In this document: positions 10,075 to 18,606 of the stretch, in pieces
Layout of the letters: every line of letters starts with the position of its first letter
Position numbering within the stretch: position 1 is the first letter of the stretch
Source of the DNA: Sphingomonas sanxanigenens DSM 19645 = NX02
GTDB taxonomy: Bacteria > Pseudomonadota > Alphaproteobacteria > Sphingomonadales > Sphingomonadaceae
Reading direction: 5' to 3'
Assembly: GCF_000512205.2 (NCBI RefSeq)
Contig: NZ_CP011450.1
Location: 186,001-250,000 of the forward strand
DNA: 64,000 bases
Position numbers and translations under genes: made by a program
The notes under the pieces: model-generated
Database searches by the model: none
What the model was told of the DNA's origin: nothing
The model's input: the letters and a program-made list of their open reading frames with translations, nothing else

Positions 10075-10650
10075 CGTTGTCGGATCTGATATGCGCTGGC
10101 GGACCACGCTCGATGAACAACTCGGCCAGCGCTGCCAGCACGTCTTCGTGGCGGAGCTGGCGCGCGACGACCAGCGCCAGGCACTCGCGGCTGGCCTCGT
10201 CGATGATGGTCAGGATGCGGAACTTGCGTCCGTCATGGGTTCGTTCCTCGACGAAGTCGTAGGCCCATACATGCCCCGGATACTCCGGCCGCAGCCGGAT
10301 GCATGAGCCATCGTTCAACCACAGCCGGCCGCGTTTCGGTTGGCGCTGCGGCACCTTGAGCCCCTCGCGCCGCCAGATCCGCTCGACCCGCTTATGGTTC
10401 ACCGACCAGCCGGACGCATGCAGCAATGCTGTCACCCGGCGATAGCCATAGCGCCCATACTGCTTGGCCAGCGCGACGATGTCGTCGGTCAGCGCCTCCT
10501 CGTCATCTGCCCCGCATGGCACCTTGCGTTGCGTCGACCGGTGCTGGCCGAGCACGCGGCACACTCGCCGCTCGGATACATCCAGCACCTCCCGGACCTG
10601 GTCGATGCAGCGCCGACGCCGTGCGGGGCTCAGAAGTTTCCCTTGGCGGC
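10075..10650 (-). pseudogene. IS3 transposase OrfB, N-terminal part
   Basis: This is the start of the DDE transposase: a helical region (YGRYGYRRVTALLHASGW, NHKRVERIWRREGLKVP), then the first catalytic Asp in HVWAYDFVEERTHDGRK and the run-up to the second (ERGPPAHIRSDN), where the inserted element cuts it. An ATG at 10588 lies inside the frame; OrfB is probably made by -1 frameshifting from orfA near AAGGGAAAC (about 10640), which is usual for IS3. The upstream limit is therefore approximate. Confidence 0.85.
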
Positions 10651-10908
10651 CTCCTGAAGGATGAGCTTATCCAGCGTCAGATCGGAGATCGCGCGGCGCA
10701 GCCGCAGATTCTCCTTCTCCAGGTCCTTCATCCGCCGCACCTGATCCGTTTTCAGGCCGCCATATTCCTTGCGCCAGCGATAGTAGGTCTGTTCGCTGAC
10801 CGCGATCCGCCGGCACGCCTCGGCAGTCGTGCCGCCCTGGCCCAGCATAATCTCCACCTCACGCAGCTTGCCGATGATCTCCTCCGGCTTGTGCTTCTTC
10901 GCAGGCAT
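10630..10908 (-). CDS. IS3 OrfA, helix-turn-helix protein
   Basis: This 92-residue OrfA starts MPAKKHKPEEIIGKLRE and carries the N-terminal helix-turn-helix (TTAEACRRIAVSEQTYYRW), followed by a leucine-rich coiled coil (LEKENLRLRRAISDLTLDK) used for multimerisation. It is intact and overlaps the OrfB reading frame at its end. On its own it would at most bind the IS ends, because OrfB is disrupted. Confidence 0.93.
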   Translation of the reverse strand: MPAKKHKPEEIIGKLREVEIMLGQGGTTAEACRRIAVSEQTYYRWRKEYGGLKTDQVRRMKDLEKENLRLRRAISDLTLDKLILQEAAKGNF

Positions 10909-11024
10909 ACGTCGTCCCTTCCTTGGTCCAGACTCTCATAGTCAATGGACCACTCAGAAGGGGGCAGCTCACCGCTCCCGCCTGCGCCCGGCGGCGCGCG
11001 AGAGACCGGCCAAGGAGTTCTCCG

Positions 11025-11747
11025 ATGAGCTTATACGCAACCCTTACCCAGCATATCTCACGAAGCAGGCTGATGATCGCCCTCGGGCTGCTTGCTTTTT
11101 CCTTCTGCCTCAGGGTCGAGGCGTTCGCCCACAATGTCGCGGAAGGCGACAAGGGCTATATCCAGGAAAGCAGCGGCGTCCTGTTTCTCCCGTTCGTGTA
11201 TCTGGGCGCCAAGCACATGGTCACGGGCTACGACCATCTGCTGTTCCTGTTCGGCGTGATCTTCTTCCTCTACCGGATGAAGGACATCGGTCTTTACGTG
11301 ACGCTGTTCGCGATCGGCCATTCGACGACCATGCTGTTCGGCGTGCTGATGGGGATCAGCGCCAACGCCTATCTCATCGACGCAATCATCGGCCTGTCGG
11401 TTGTCTATAAGGCGCTCGACAATCTTGGCGCGTTCCAGCGCTGGTTCGGCTTCCAACCCAATACCAAGGTCGCGACGCTGGTGTTCGGCTTCTTCCACGG
11501 GTTCGGCCTGGCGACAAAGATTCTTGAGTTCGAGATTTCAAGTGACGGCCTGCTCGCCAACCTGATCGCCTTCAATATCGGCGTCGAGATCGGGCAACTT
11601 CTCGCGCTCGGCGCCATCCTGATCCTGATGGGCTACTGGCGCCGGACCTCAAGTTTCATGCGCCACGCCTTCGCCGCCAACACCATCCTGATGGCCGCCG
11701 GCTTCGTGCTGGTCGGCTACCAGCTCGTCGGCTTTGCCGTCGCCTGA
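11025..11747 (+). CDS. hupE: HupE/UreJ-type membrane protein
   Basis: Integral membrane protein of 240 residues related to HupE/UreJ. The start is ATG 11025 with AAGGAG at 11012-11017; the open frame reaches back into the IS3 end but lacks a ribosome site there. A signal-like first helix (LMIALGLLAFSFCLRVEAFAH) is followed by five or six helices. Family motifs are GYDHLLFLFGVIFFLYR, FAIGHSTTMLFG and FFHGFGLATK, with His residues in or near membranes. HupE homologues import Ni or Co; this branch, usually paired with a membrane-anchor protein as here, has no assigned cargo. The next gene follows after 19 bases, so they are probably one operon. Confidence 0.85.
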   Translation: MSLYATLTQHISRSRLMIALGLLAFSFCLRVEAFAHNVAEGDKGYIQESSGVLFLPFVYLGAKHMVTGYDHLLFLFGVIFFLYRMKDIGLYVTLFAIGHSTTMLFGVLMGISANAYLIDAIIGLSVVYKALDNLGAFQRWFGFQPNTKVATLVFGFFHGFGLATKILEFEISSDGLLANLIAFNIGVEIGQLLALGAILILMGYWRRTSSFMRHAFAANTILMAAGFVLVGYQLVGFAVA

Positions 11748-11766
11748 TTTCAAGGAGGTTTCGACC

Positions 11767-12420
11767 ATGTTCAACGCCCAACGTCCCAATCTCGACGACC
11801 TGCCCACCAATCGGCAATTGATCCGGGCGACACTCGTTGCCGCCATCTCCGCCAGCGCCCTTCTCGTCGCGGTCATTCTGCCCTCGGAATATGGTGTCGA
11901 TCCCACCGGAGCCGGCCGCGCGCTGGGCCTTACCCAGATGGGCGAAATCAAAGTCCAGCTGGCTGAAGAAACAGCACAGAACGCCGCCGCCGATGCAGTG
12001 GCGGCGCAGGCGCCAGCCCTCGCAAAGGTGGAGCAGGCTGCAGGCGGCAGCGTGCAACCGGTAGCCGCGCCCCCGAAGGTGCCCCTCGCGAGCGAAGCCG
12101 ATGGGCGCACCGACACGACGCGCCTGACACTTGCGCCAGGCGAAGGCGCGGAGGTCAAGTTCAAGGCCAGTAAGGGCGCCCGTGTCGTCTTCAACTGGTC
12201 GGTAGAGGGCGGCCACGTCAATTACGACACCCACGCGGACGCTCCGGGCATCTCCTATCATGGTTATGGCAAGGGCCAAGCGTCGACCGGCGAGCAAGGC
12301 GATCTCGTCGCCGCATTCGACGGCAGCCACGGCTGGTTCTGGCGCAACCGTTCGGGTGCCCCGGTGACGATCATGCTACGCACCGAGGGCGCCTATAGTG
12401 AGATCAAGCGGGTTGTCTGA
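11767..12420 (+). CDS. Membrane-anchored periplasmic protein of unknown function, HupE partner
   Basis: The start is ATG 11767 with a strong AAGGAGG at 11752-11758, giving 217 residues. One transmembrane helix (LIRATLVAAISASALLVAVIL) is followed by an Ala/Gln-rich stalk (about 70-110) and a compact beta-rich domain with FNWSVEGGHVNYDTHAD and FDGSHGWFWRNRSG. The aromatic/His-rich domain faces the periplasm. I recognise the arrangement next to HupE but know of no biochemical role; metal or haem binding by the His and Trp residues is speculation. Confidence 0.75.
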   Translation: MFNAQRPNLDDLPTNRQLIRATLVAAISASALLVAVILPSEYGVDPTGAGRALGLTQMGEIKVQLAEETAQNAAADAVAAQAPALAKVEQAAGGSVQPVAAPPKVPLASEADGRTDTTRLTLAPGEGAEVKFKASKGARVVFNWSVEGGHVNYDTHADAPGISYHGYGKGQASTGEQGDLVAAFDGSHGWFWRNRSGAPVTIMLRTEGAYSEIKRVV

Positions 12421-12452
12421 CATCGCTGCATCTCGTCCGATCGAATCCCGCC

Positions 12453-12971
12453 GTGCGAGCCCTCATGAACAGCGCGGTGGGATCGTCGGCGTCATGCGTT
12501 TTACCGGAGAGTTTTCAGCTGCCGGACATCGATCTTCTCGCGCTGGGTTATCCTGGCCTGTTTCTGGCTGCGCTGGTTGCTGCAACCCTGCTGCCGGCAC
12601 AATCCGAACTGCTGCTGCTCGCCATGCTGGCTTCCGGAAGGTTCGAGCCGGTCCCGCTGCTCCTGGCCGCGTCGGTGGGCAATGTGCTGGGCTCAACACT
12701 CAACTGGGCGCTTGGCCGCTTTCTCGCGCATCATCGCGGCGCCCGCTGGTTCCCGGTCTCGGAGACCGCAATGGCGAAAGCGGAAAGGCGCTATCGCCGG
12801 TTCGGCGCGCTTTCCCTGCTGTTCTCATGGCTGCCCATCATCGGCGATCCCCTGACGCTTATCGCCGGCGTCTTGCGCACGCCGCTTTCCCGCTTCCTCC
12901 TGCTGGTCACGATCGCCAAATCCGGACGCTATCTAGTGCTGATGGTGGCGCATGGTTATCTGACCGCATGA
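12453..12971 (+). CDS. YqaA/DedA-like small membrane protein
   Basis: Protein of 172 residues (GTG 12453; ATG 12465 is the alternative) with hydrophobic segments at about 27-50, 60-85, 120-140 and 148-165. GYPGLFLAALVAATLLPAQS and GNVLGSTLNWALGRF match the YqaA branch of the DedA/SNARE-associated family, as does the FSWLPIIGDPLTLIAG loop. DedA proteins act in envelope lipid handling and often influence resistance to cationic or metal stress. It follows the anchor-protein gene by 32 bases on the same strand. Confidence 0.82.
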   Translation: MRALMNSAVGSSASCVLPESFQLPDIDLLALGYPGLFLAALVAATLLPAQSELLLLAMLASGRFEPVPLLLAASVGNVLGSTLNWALGRFLAHHRGARWFPVSETAMAKAERRYRRFGALSLLFSWLPIIGDPLTLIAGVLRTPLSRFLLLVTIAKSGRYLVLMVAHGYLTA

Positions 12972-13008
12972 GGCTGCAGACCAGTCTCACGGGCCCAACG
13001 AGGTAGCC

Positions 13009-14343
13009 ATGCTCAAAATATTGGCCAACCGAACCTATCGCCATCTGTTCTTGGCCCAGATCATCGCGCTGATCGGCACCGGCCTCGCTACCGTCGCGTT
13101 GGGCCTGCTCGCCTATGACATCGCTGGTGCTGACGCGGGTGCCGTGCTGGGCACAGCGATGGCGATCAAGATGATCGCTTATATCGGTGTGGCCCCGATT
13201 GTCGGCGCCTATGCAAACCGATTGCCGCGCCGTAGTTTCCTCATCGCGATGGACCTGATCCGTTGCCTGGTCGCGCTCGCGCTGCCCTTCATCGATCAGG
13301 TGTGGCAAATCTACGTACTGATCTTCGTGCTGCAATCGGCTTCGGCAGGGTTCACGCCGACCTTCCAGGCGACCATCCCTGACGTGCTGCCCGAGGAACA
13401 GGACTATACTAAGGCGCTGTCCCTCTCTCGCCTCGCCTATGACATGGAAAGCCTGACAAGCCCGATGCTCGCTGCCGCGCTGCTTACGGTTATGAGCTTC
13501 CACTGGCTGTTCTCAGGCACTGCAATCGGTTTTGCCTGTTCGGCCCTTCTTGTGTTGACGACCGTGCTTCCGCGGGCCGCTGCCAGCCGGCCGACGGGCG
13601 GCATCTATTATAATACCACGCGCGGCGCCCGGCTTTACCTCAAAACGCCTCGGCTTCGTGGCCTGCTCGCCGTGACTCTTGCAGCCGCCGCGGCCAGTGC
13701 GATGGTGATTGTTAATACGCCAGTGCTGGTACAGTCGGCCCTTGGGCGTGGACAGAGCGCGATGGCGATCACGCTCGCCGCTTTCGGTGGCGGCTCGATG
13801 CTGGCGGCGCTGTTGCTGCCGCGTTTGCTTGAACGGCTCTCCGATCGGACAGTGATGCTGTCGGCCGCTTCGGCTATGACGGTCACGCTGGCGGCGCTCG
13901 CCTTGTCTTGGCAGGACCACGCCGCCCCCCATTATTGGGGCGTGATCCTCGTGGGCTGGTTAGCACTTGGCATTGCCTATTCGGCCAGCATTACGCCTGG
14001 TGGCCGGCTGCTACGCCGCTCTTCGGGCGGGCAGGATCGGCCCGCCCTGTTTGCAGCGCAATTCGCGCTTAGCCATGTGTGCTGGCTAATTGCCTATCCA
14101 CTGGCAGGTCAGATCGGCGCATTCGGCGGCATGGGCGCCGCGTTCGCTGCGGCCGCTGTGCTGGCGCTAATCGGCACGGTGATTGCGTTCCGCATCTGGC
14201 CCAGTGAAGACGCCGAAGTGGTAGCACACAGGCATGACGATCTGCCACTCGATCATCCCCATCTTCTCGAAGGGCATCCGGGCGGTCGCGCCCGCCACGC
14301 GTTCGTGATCGACGAGCTGCATCCACGCTGGCCGATCCAGTAG
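13009..14343 (+). CDS. Major facilitator superfamily transporter
   Basis: Protein of 444 residues with about twelve hydrophobic segments. The start (MLKILANRTYRHLFLAQII) and LGLLAYDIAGADAGAVLGTA match the MFS exporter group that includes EntS-like and macrolide-type carriers. The last 45 residues form a polar tail (HRHDDLPLDHPHL, then HAFVIDELHPRWP) rich in His and acidic residues. That tail recurs in some MFS proteins and may bind metal, so I read it as real and not as a frameshift. The substrate is unknown. Confidence 0.85.
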   Translation: MLKILANRTYRHLFLAQIIALIGTGLATVALGLLAYDIAGADAGAVLGTAMAIKMIAYIGVAPIVGAYANRLPRRSFLIAMDLIRCLVALALPFIDQVWQIYVLIFVLQSASAGFTPTFQATIPDVLPEEQDYTKALSLSRLAYDMESLTSPMLAAALLTVMSFHWLFSGTAIGFACSALLVLTTVLPRAAASRPTGGIYYNTTRGARLYLKTPRLRGLLAVTLAAAAASAMVIVNTPVLVQSALGRGQSAMAITLAAFGGGSMLAALLLPRLLERLSDRTVMLSAASAMTVTLAALALSWQDHAAPHYWGVILVGWLALGIAYSASITPGGRLLRRSSGGQDRPALFAAQFALSHVCWLIAYPLAGQIGAFGGMGAAFAAAAVLALIGTVIAFRIWPSEDAEVVAHRHDDLPLDHPHLLEGHPGGRARHAFVIDELHPRWPIQ

Positions 14344-14408
14344 CGGCAGTGAGTGTGAAAGCGAGCGGTGACGATCGCGGGCAGCGTGTCGCGGAGACTG
14401 TGTTTCGG

Positions 14409-15302
14409 CTACCATCCGAGCAGCGAACGCGCGCGGGAGATATCGAGGATATAGTGGTCGTTGCTGCTGTCGATCATCCAGGGCTGGATGAAGTCGTCGC
14501 TGCCGAGCGCTTCGTTCTGCAGGATGATCCCGGCCTTCGCGAGCGGCTACGGAATCCGGATAGTCTTCCGGACCTCGCCGTCGAGCGCCTCGCCCACGAT
14601 GTCCTGGATCTCGGCATAGCCGGGCGCGCCGATGAGCAGCGGCAGCTCGGCCGAAAGGTCGTGCCGCCGATCGACCAGGCGAAGCACGGCATCGGCCAAG
14701 TCGTCGCGGTGCGCCGATGCCGCACGCAGCATCCCGTGATAAAAGTGCGAGATCACGCGATGCTCGTAGATCTGGGATATCTGCTGCGCGAGTAACGCCG
14801 AGCGCCCGTCGCCGTCGTAAACTCCGGCGGCGGGGAGGAAGACGACGGGAATCTTACCGCGCCTCGCGTGCAGCAGTGCTTCGGCAACAACTTTCGACTG
14901 TGGATACGCCTAGGACGCACCGATTGGCGACTCCTCGCTGATGCGCTCTTCCGGAGTGGCGGCAGGCTTATGAACCAGCATTGTGCTGGCGAAGACGAAT
15001 TGCTCGACGTCGAACGACCGGAGCCCGTCAATCAGCCGGCGGGTGTCGTGCACGGTGGCCTTGTCGTAGAGCGGATTGGGGTTGCCCGTGATGTCATAGC
15101 CGATTGCCGACGCGGGCGGCCGCGGGTCTGGAGGACCGACACGATCCAGGCCGACAACCGTGTAGCGTTCCCTCGGCTGGGCAACTAGCGCGGCGGCTGT
15201 AAAGCCGCTCGCACCTGTGATGAGGACGACTTCGAGGGCGTCCTTGTCGCTCCCTGACCCACTGCGCTCACCGTCGGTCATCAATCTGCCACCCTCATTC
15301 AT
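14409..15302 (-). pseudogene. NAD-dependent epimerase/dehydratase with two in-frame amber codons
   Basis: The minus-strand frame from 15302 encodes an extended short-chain dehydrogenase: Rossmann start (VVLITGASGFTAAALVAQ), then DVEQFVFASTMLVHKP, then the segment PQSKVVAEALLHARRGKIP and a C-terminal part ending DISRARSLLGW. It stays in one frame for 297 codons except for TAG at 14910-14912 (after SPIGAS, where Trp would fit) and TAG at 14547-14549 (after TIRIP, where Lys would fit). Both are single-base changes from sense codons. I call it a pseudogene; sequencing error or amber suppression are alternatives. Confidence 0.8.
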
Positions 15303-15419
15303 TGTGCTGCGGAACGCATACAGTCCCCCTGTACTTATGATCGCGAGGCGGGCGCGTGCGGATCACCGCACAATTGTTTTACGCGCCCGCCCCGCAAATC
15401 CCTTAGGCAAAATGGGGCT

Positions 15420-15614
15420 TTATTGCGTCACCGCGAAGCCGGCTTTCTCGATGGCCTGCTTGAGCTGCTGTACATCGGCCGTCGAGTTTACCGAAACGGT
15501 CTTTCTCGCCAAATCGATGTTGACGACGGCATTGGCATCGACGCGCTGAAGCGCGTTGGTCACACCGCGCGCACAGCCTCCGCAGGTCATTCCCTGAACT
15601 TTGAAGTCGATCAT
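15420..15614 (-). CDS. copZ: Copper chaperone, heavy-metal-associated domain
   Basis: A 64-residue cytoplasmic CopZ-like protein with a ferredoxin-like fold: VQGMTCGGCARGVTNAL (CxxC metal site), then NIDLARKTVSV and LKQAIEKAGFAV. The start is ATG 15614, preceded by GGGAGA; the longer frame reaching 15674 would run through its own promoter and is rejected. It is transcribed away from copA from a MerR-type promoter, so chaperone and ATPase should be co-induced by Cu(I). It would deliver Cu(I) to CopA and CueR. Confidence 0.93.
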   Translation of the reverse strand: MIDFKVQGMTCGGCARGVTNALQRVDANAVVNIDLARKTVSVNSTADVQQLKQAIEKAGFAVTQ

Positions 15615-15643
15615 CTTCGTTCTCCCATAAGGTGGATGAAACA

Positions 15644-15674
15644 AATATGGGGCTTGACACTGTGTCAGGGTCAA
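15644..15674 (-). promoter_or_regulatory. CueR-type promoter of copZ
   Basis: Minus strand: -35 TTGACC (15674-15669), a 19-bp spacer containing the near-palindrome TGACACAGTGTCA, then -10 CATATT (15649-15644). The 19-bp spacer, two longer than normal, with a dyad between the boxes is the hallmark of MerR-family activation by DNA untwisting. Confidence 0.82.
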
Positions 15675-15690
15675 GAGGTGAATTTAGCTG

Positions 15691-15721
15691 TTGACCTTGA
15701 CACAATGTGAGGGACCATAAG
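15691..15721 (+). promoter_or_regulatory. CueR-type promoter of copA
   Basis: Plus strand: -35 TTGACC (15691-15696), a 19-bp spacer with the dyad TTGACACAATGTGAGG, then -10 CATAAG (15716-15721). It faces away from the copZ promoter with 16 bp between the two -35 boxes. The dyad is close to that of the copZ promoter (GACACA core), so one regulator, probably CueR at 18211, should control both. Confidence 0.82.
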
Positions 15722-15748
15722 GCCGTCGACTCAGTAGTGGAGACGACC

Positions 15749-18199
15749 ATGAACGCCCGGGCGCAGCTGCCAATGCAGGCACAGACGAGAAGCGACGAAA
15801 GGCTGTCGCTGGCCATCGATGGCATGACCTGCGCGACGTGCGTCGGGCGGGTGGAGCGCGCCATCGCCGGGGTGCAGGGCGTTGCCGGCGTCTCGGTCAA
15901 TCTCGCGACGGAGCGCGCGAATGTCGAGTTCGTCGATGGACGATCCGATGTCGCTGCCGTAGCCGATGCGGTTCTTGCGGCGGGCTACACCCCGGTGACA
16001 CAGACGACCGAGCTGACGATCACCGGCATGACCTGCGCCTCCTGCGTCACCCGGGTCGAGAAGGCGCTGCTGAAAGTGCCCGGCGTCCGCTCCGCGAGTG
16101 TCAACCTGGCGGCCGAGACGGCGCGGATCGAAACGGCGGGTGACGTCCCCGCTTATGTCTTGGTCGAGGCTGTCGAAAGTGCTGGCTACACTGCATCGGC
16201 GCGCACCGGATCGGCGGAGGCGGAACGCGGCGCCGAGGACGCCCGGCGCGACGCCGCCGCAACAAGAGAGCTCCGCCATGTGCTGATCGCCGCGGCGCTG
16301 TCGCTGCCGCTTGTCTTTCCGATGCTGCTGGCCCCGTTCGGTATCGAGGTGGCCGTGCCGGGCTGGATCCGGCTGCTGCTCGCGACGCCCGTGCAGTTCT
16401 GGCTGGGCGCGCGCTTCTATCGCGCGGGTTGGAAGGCCGCGCGCGCCCGAACCGGCAATATGGACCTGCTGGTCGCGATCGGCACATCGGCCGCCTATGG
16501 GCTCAGCCTCTACCAGCTGCTGTTCGCGCCGATGCACGGCATGGACGCGCATTATTACTTCGAGGCTTCGGCCGTCGTCATCACCCTTATCCTGCTCGGC
16601 AAATGGCTCGAAGGCCGCGCCAAGCGTCAGACCGGAGAGGCGATCCGCGCGCTGATGGCGCTGCGGCCCGACCAGGCTCGCGTTGTCGGCACCGACGGCA
16701 GCGAACGAGAGATTGCCCTGGCGGAGGTGCGCTCGGGTGACCGCGTCCGCGTCCGGCCCGGGGAGCGCATCCCCGTCGATGGACGACTGATCGAGGGAGC
16801 GACCCATGTCGATGAATCCATGCTCACCGGAGAGAGCCTTCCGGTCGCCAAGGCCGCTGGAGACCCAGTGACCGGCGGATCGATCAACGCGGACGGGCTC
16901 ATCCTGGTCGAGACGACGGCGGTGGGGGCTGAGACCACCCTCGCCCGCATCGTGCGCCTGGTCGAAAGCGCGCAAGGCGCCAAGGCTCCGATCCAGCGGC
17001 TCGTCGACAAAGTCAGTGCCGTGTTCGTGCCAATCGTCCTCGTCATAGCCGCGCTTACCCTCGCCGGATGGCTGATCGCCGGCGCCGGAGTGGAAGTCGC
17101 GATCCTGAACGCGGTCGCGGTGCTCGTCATCGCCTGCCCGTGCGCGCTCGGCCTAGCCACTCCGACCGCGATCATGGCCGGTACGGGCGTTGCCGCGCGG
17201 GCCGGCGTGCTCATCAAGGATGCCGAGGCGCTGGAGACCGCGCACCGCATCAATGTCGTTGCGTTCGACAAGACCGGCACGCTGACCGAAGGCAAGCCCT
17301 CGCTGCTGGCCGGACTGCCCGCCGCCGGGGTCGAGCGCACCGATCTCATCGCGCTCGCCGCGGCGCTTCAGGCCGGAAGCGAGCATCCGCTCGCTCGGGC
17401 GGTCATGGCGTGGGCCAGCTCGGAAGACGTCGAACCCGCCAGCGCCGAAGGCATGCGCGGCCTGCCGGGTCGCGGCGTCGCTGCAGAGGTCGACGGACGC
17501 CACCTCATCCTCGGCAGCACGCGCTTGATGGAAGACGAGGATATAGCGCTGACGCCGCTGGCCGCCGAGGCGGCCCGCCTGGAAGCGGAGGGACGGACGG
17601 TCTCCTGGGTCGCGGAACGCGCACCCGAACGCCGCCTCCTCGGCCTCCTGGCGTTCGGCGACGAGGTGAAGGCCTCCGCTGCGGCCGCCGTGGCAGCGCT
17701 GCATGGCCGCGGCATACGCAGCGTGATGCTGACCGGGGACAATGCGGGAAGCGCGCGCGCAGCGGCCGCCAAGCTGGGCATTGACGACTTCGTTGCCAAT
17801 GTCCTGCCGGAAGGAAAGTCGGATGCGGTGGCGGCGTTGCGGGGAGAGGACCGCACGGTCGCCATGGTAGGCGACGGGGTCAACGACGCCCCTGCCCTCG
17901 CGGCAGCCGATGTCGGCATCGCCATGTCGACGGGAACGGACGTCGCCATGCACGCAGCAGGCATCACGCTGATGCGCGGCGACCCGCGCCTGATCGCCGA
18001 CGCAATCGACATCTCGAAGCGGACCTACGCCAAAATCCGCCAGGGGCTGTTCTGGGCGTTCATCTACAATCTGATCGGCATCCCATTGGCGGCCTTTGGT
18101 TATCTGAGCCCGGTGATCGCCGGCGCGGCCATGGCGCTGTCGAGCGTCAGCGTCGTCGCCAACGCTCTGACGCTTCGCCGTTGGCGCCCAACGGCTTGA
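15749..18199 (+). CDS. copA: Cu(I)-exporting P1B-type ATPase CopA
   Basis: ATP-driven Cu(I)/Ag(I) exporter of the inner membrane, 816 residues from ATG 15749. An earlier in-frame ATG at 15707 lies inside the promoter and is rejected. Two N-terminal metal-binding domains carry GMTCATC (about 24-30) and GMTCASC (about 92-98). Eight membrane helices include the CPC motif ([13 protein letters not shown]). DKTGTLTEG holds the phosphorylated Asp, SEHPLARA is the nucleotide-domain HP motif and [18 protein letters not shown] the hinge. All P1B-1 signatures are present. cueR follows after 11 bases, giving a self-regulated operon. Confidence 0.96.
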   Translation: MNARAQLPMQAQTRSDERLSLAIDGMTCATCVGRVERAIAGVQGVAGVSVNLATERANVEFVDGRSDVAAVADAVLAAGYTPVTQTTELTITGMTCASCVTRVEKALLKVPGVRSASVNLAAETARIETAGDVPAYVLVEAVESAGYTASARTGSAEAERGAEDARRDAAATRELRHVLIAAALSLPLVFPMLLAPFGIEVAVPGWIRLLLATPVQFWLGARFYRAGWKAARARTGNMDLLVAIGTSAAYGLSLYQLLFAPMHGMDAHYYFEASAVVITLILLGKWLEGRAKRQTGEAIRALMALRPDQARVVGTDGSEREIALAEVRSGDRVRVRPGERIPVDGRLIEGATHVDESMLTGESLPVAKAAGDPVTGGSINADGLILVETTAVGAETTLARIVRLVESAQGAKAPIQRLVDKVSAVFVPIVLVIAALTLAGWLIAGAGVEVAILNAVAVLVIACPCALGLATPTAIMAGTGVAARAGVLIKDAEALETAHRINVVAFDKTGTLTEGKPSLLAGLPAAGVERTDLIALAAALQAGSEHPLARAVMAWASSEDVEPASAEGMRGLPGRGVAAEVDGRHLILGSTRLMEDEDIALTPLAAEAARLEAEGRTVSWVAERAPERRLLGLLAFGDEVKASAAAAVAALHGRGIRSVMLTGDNAGSARAAAAKLGIDDFVANVLPEGKSDAVAALRGEDRTVAMVGDGVNDAPALAAADVGIAMSTGTDVAMHAAGITLMRGDPRLIADAIDISKRTYAKIRQGLFWAFIYNLIGIPLAAFGYLSPVIAGAAMALSSVSVVANALTLRRWRPTA

Positions 18200-18210
18200 G
18201 GAGAGGACAA

Positions 18211-18606
18211 GTGAACATAGGACAGGCCGCGAAAGCCTCAGGGGTCAGCCAGAGGATGATCCGCCATTATGAGGCGATCGGCCTCATTCCGAAGGCCGCG
18301 CGGCGTGATTCCGGCTACCGTGACTATGACGAGCGCGAGGTGCACATGCTGCGCTTCATCCGACGCGCGCGCGATCTCGGCTTTCCGATTCCCGAGATCG
18401 CGCAGCTCGTCGCGCTCTGGCAGGACGGTGACCGGGCGAGCGGCGAGGTCAAGGCGCTCGCGCTCGCGCGGGCACGGGAAATGGAGCGCAAGGAGCGCGA
18501 GCTCCGCGCCATGCGCAAGTCGCTCGAGGATCTGGCCCGTCGCTGCGCTGGTGGAGATCGGCCGGATTGCCCGATCCTGGACGATCTGGCGATCGAAGCG
18601 CCCTGA
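18211..18606 (+). CDS. cueR: Cu(I)-responsive MerR-family regulator CueR
   Basis: A 131-residue regulator starting at GTG 18211 with GAGGAGAGGA just upstream. The N-terminal winged helix-turn-helix reads MNIGQAAKASGVSQRMIRHY; a dimerisation helix (about 75-110) follows; the C-terminal metal loop has Cys-(x7)-Cys (CAGGDRPDCP). A Ser (DRASGEVK) rather than Cys stands at the position that separates +1 from +2 metal sensors, so it should respond to Cu(I)/Ag(I)/Au(I). It is the expected activator of the divergent copZ and copA promoters. Confidence 0.93.
   Translation: MNIGQAAKASGVSQRMIRHYEAIGLIPKAARRDSGYRDYDEREVHMLRFIRRARDLGFPIPEIAQLVALWQDGDRASGEVKALALARAREMERKERELRAMRKSLEDLARRCAGGDRPDCPILDDLAIEAP

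Larger units (their letters stand above)
8410..10077 (+). mobile_element. IS110/IS1111-type element inserted in IS3 orfB
   Basis: The boundaries follow from restoring the interrupted orfB. The host reads CTGCCGT into the left end at 8412 and resumes CGTTGTCGG at 10075, so a CGT core is present at both junctions and the element is about 1665 bp. Subterminal inverted repeats GGGAAGC (8421-8427) and GCTTCCC (10059-10065) sit a few bases inside the ends, as in the IS1111 group. There are no terminal inverted repeats, as expected for the family. The single transposase gene is flanked by 152 bp on the left and 241 bp on the right of non-coding DNA. Confidence 0.82.
8038..10971 (-). mobile_element. 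IS3-family insertion sequence interrupted by an IS110-type element
   Basis: The ends are readable directly. The left end starts TGAGCAGCCCCC at 8038 and the right end is its imperfect inverted copy (TGAGCTGCCCCC on the minus strand, ending at 10971); both continue to a shared GTGGTCC. The same five bases, CCGCT, lie immediately outside both ends (8033-8037 and 10972-10976) and are the target duplication. Subtracting the 1665-bp inner element leaves 1269 bp, a normal IS3 length. Genes run on the minus strand: orfA (10630-10908), then orfB, which is split in two. Confidence 0.88.

Noticed and set aside
14217-14343. The odd polar tail of the MFS transporter as a frameshift artefact
   Set aside because: The HDDLPLDHPHL and FVIDELHPRWP segments resemble tails of other MFS proteins, so the tail is probably genuine.
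15707-15748. Upstream start for copA
   Set aside because: The in-frame ATG at 15707 lies between the -35 and -10 boxes of the copA promoter and could not be in the transcript.
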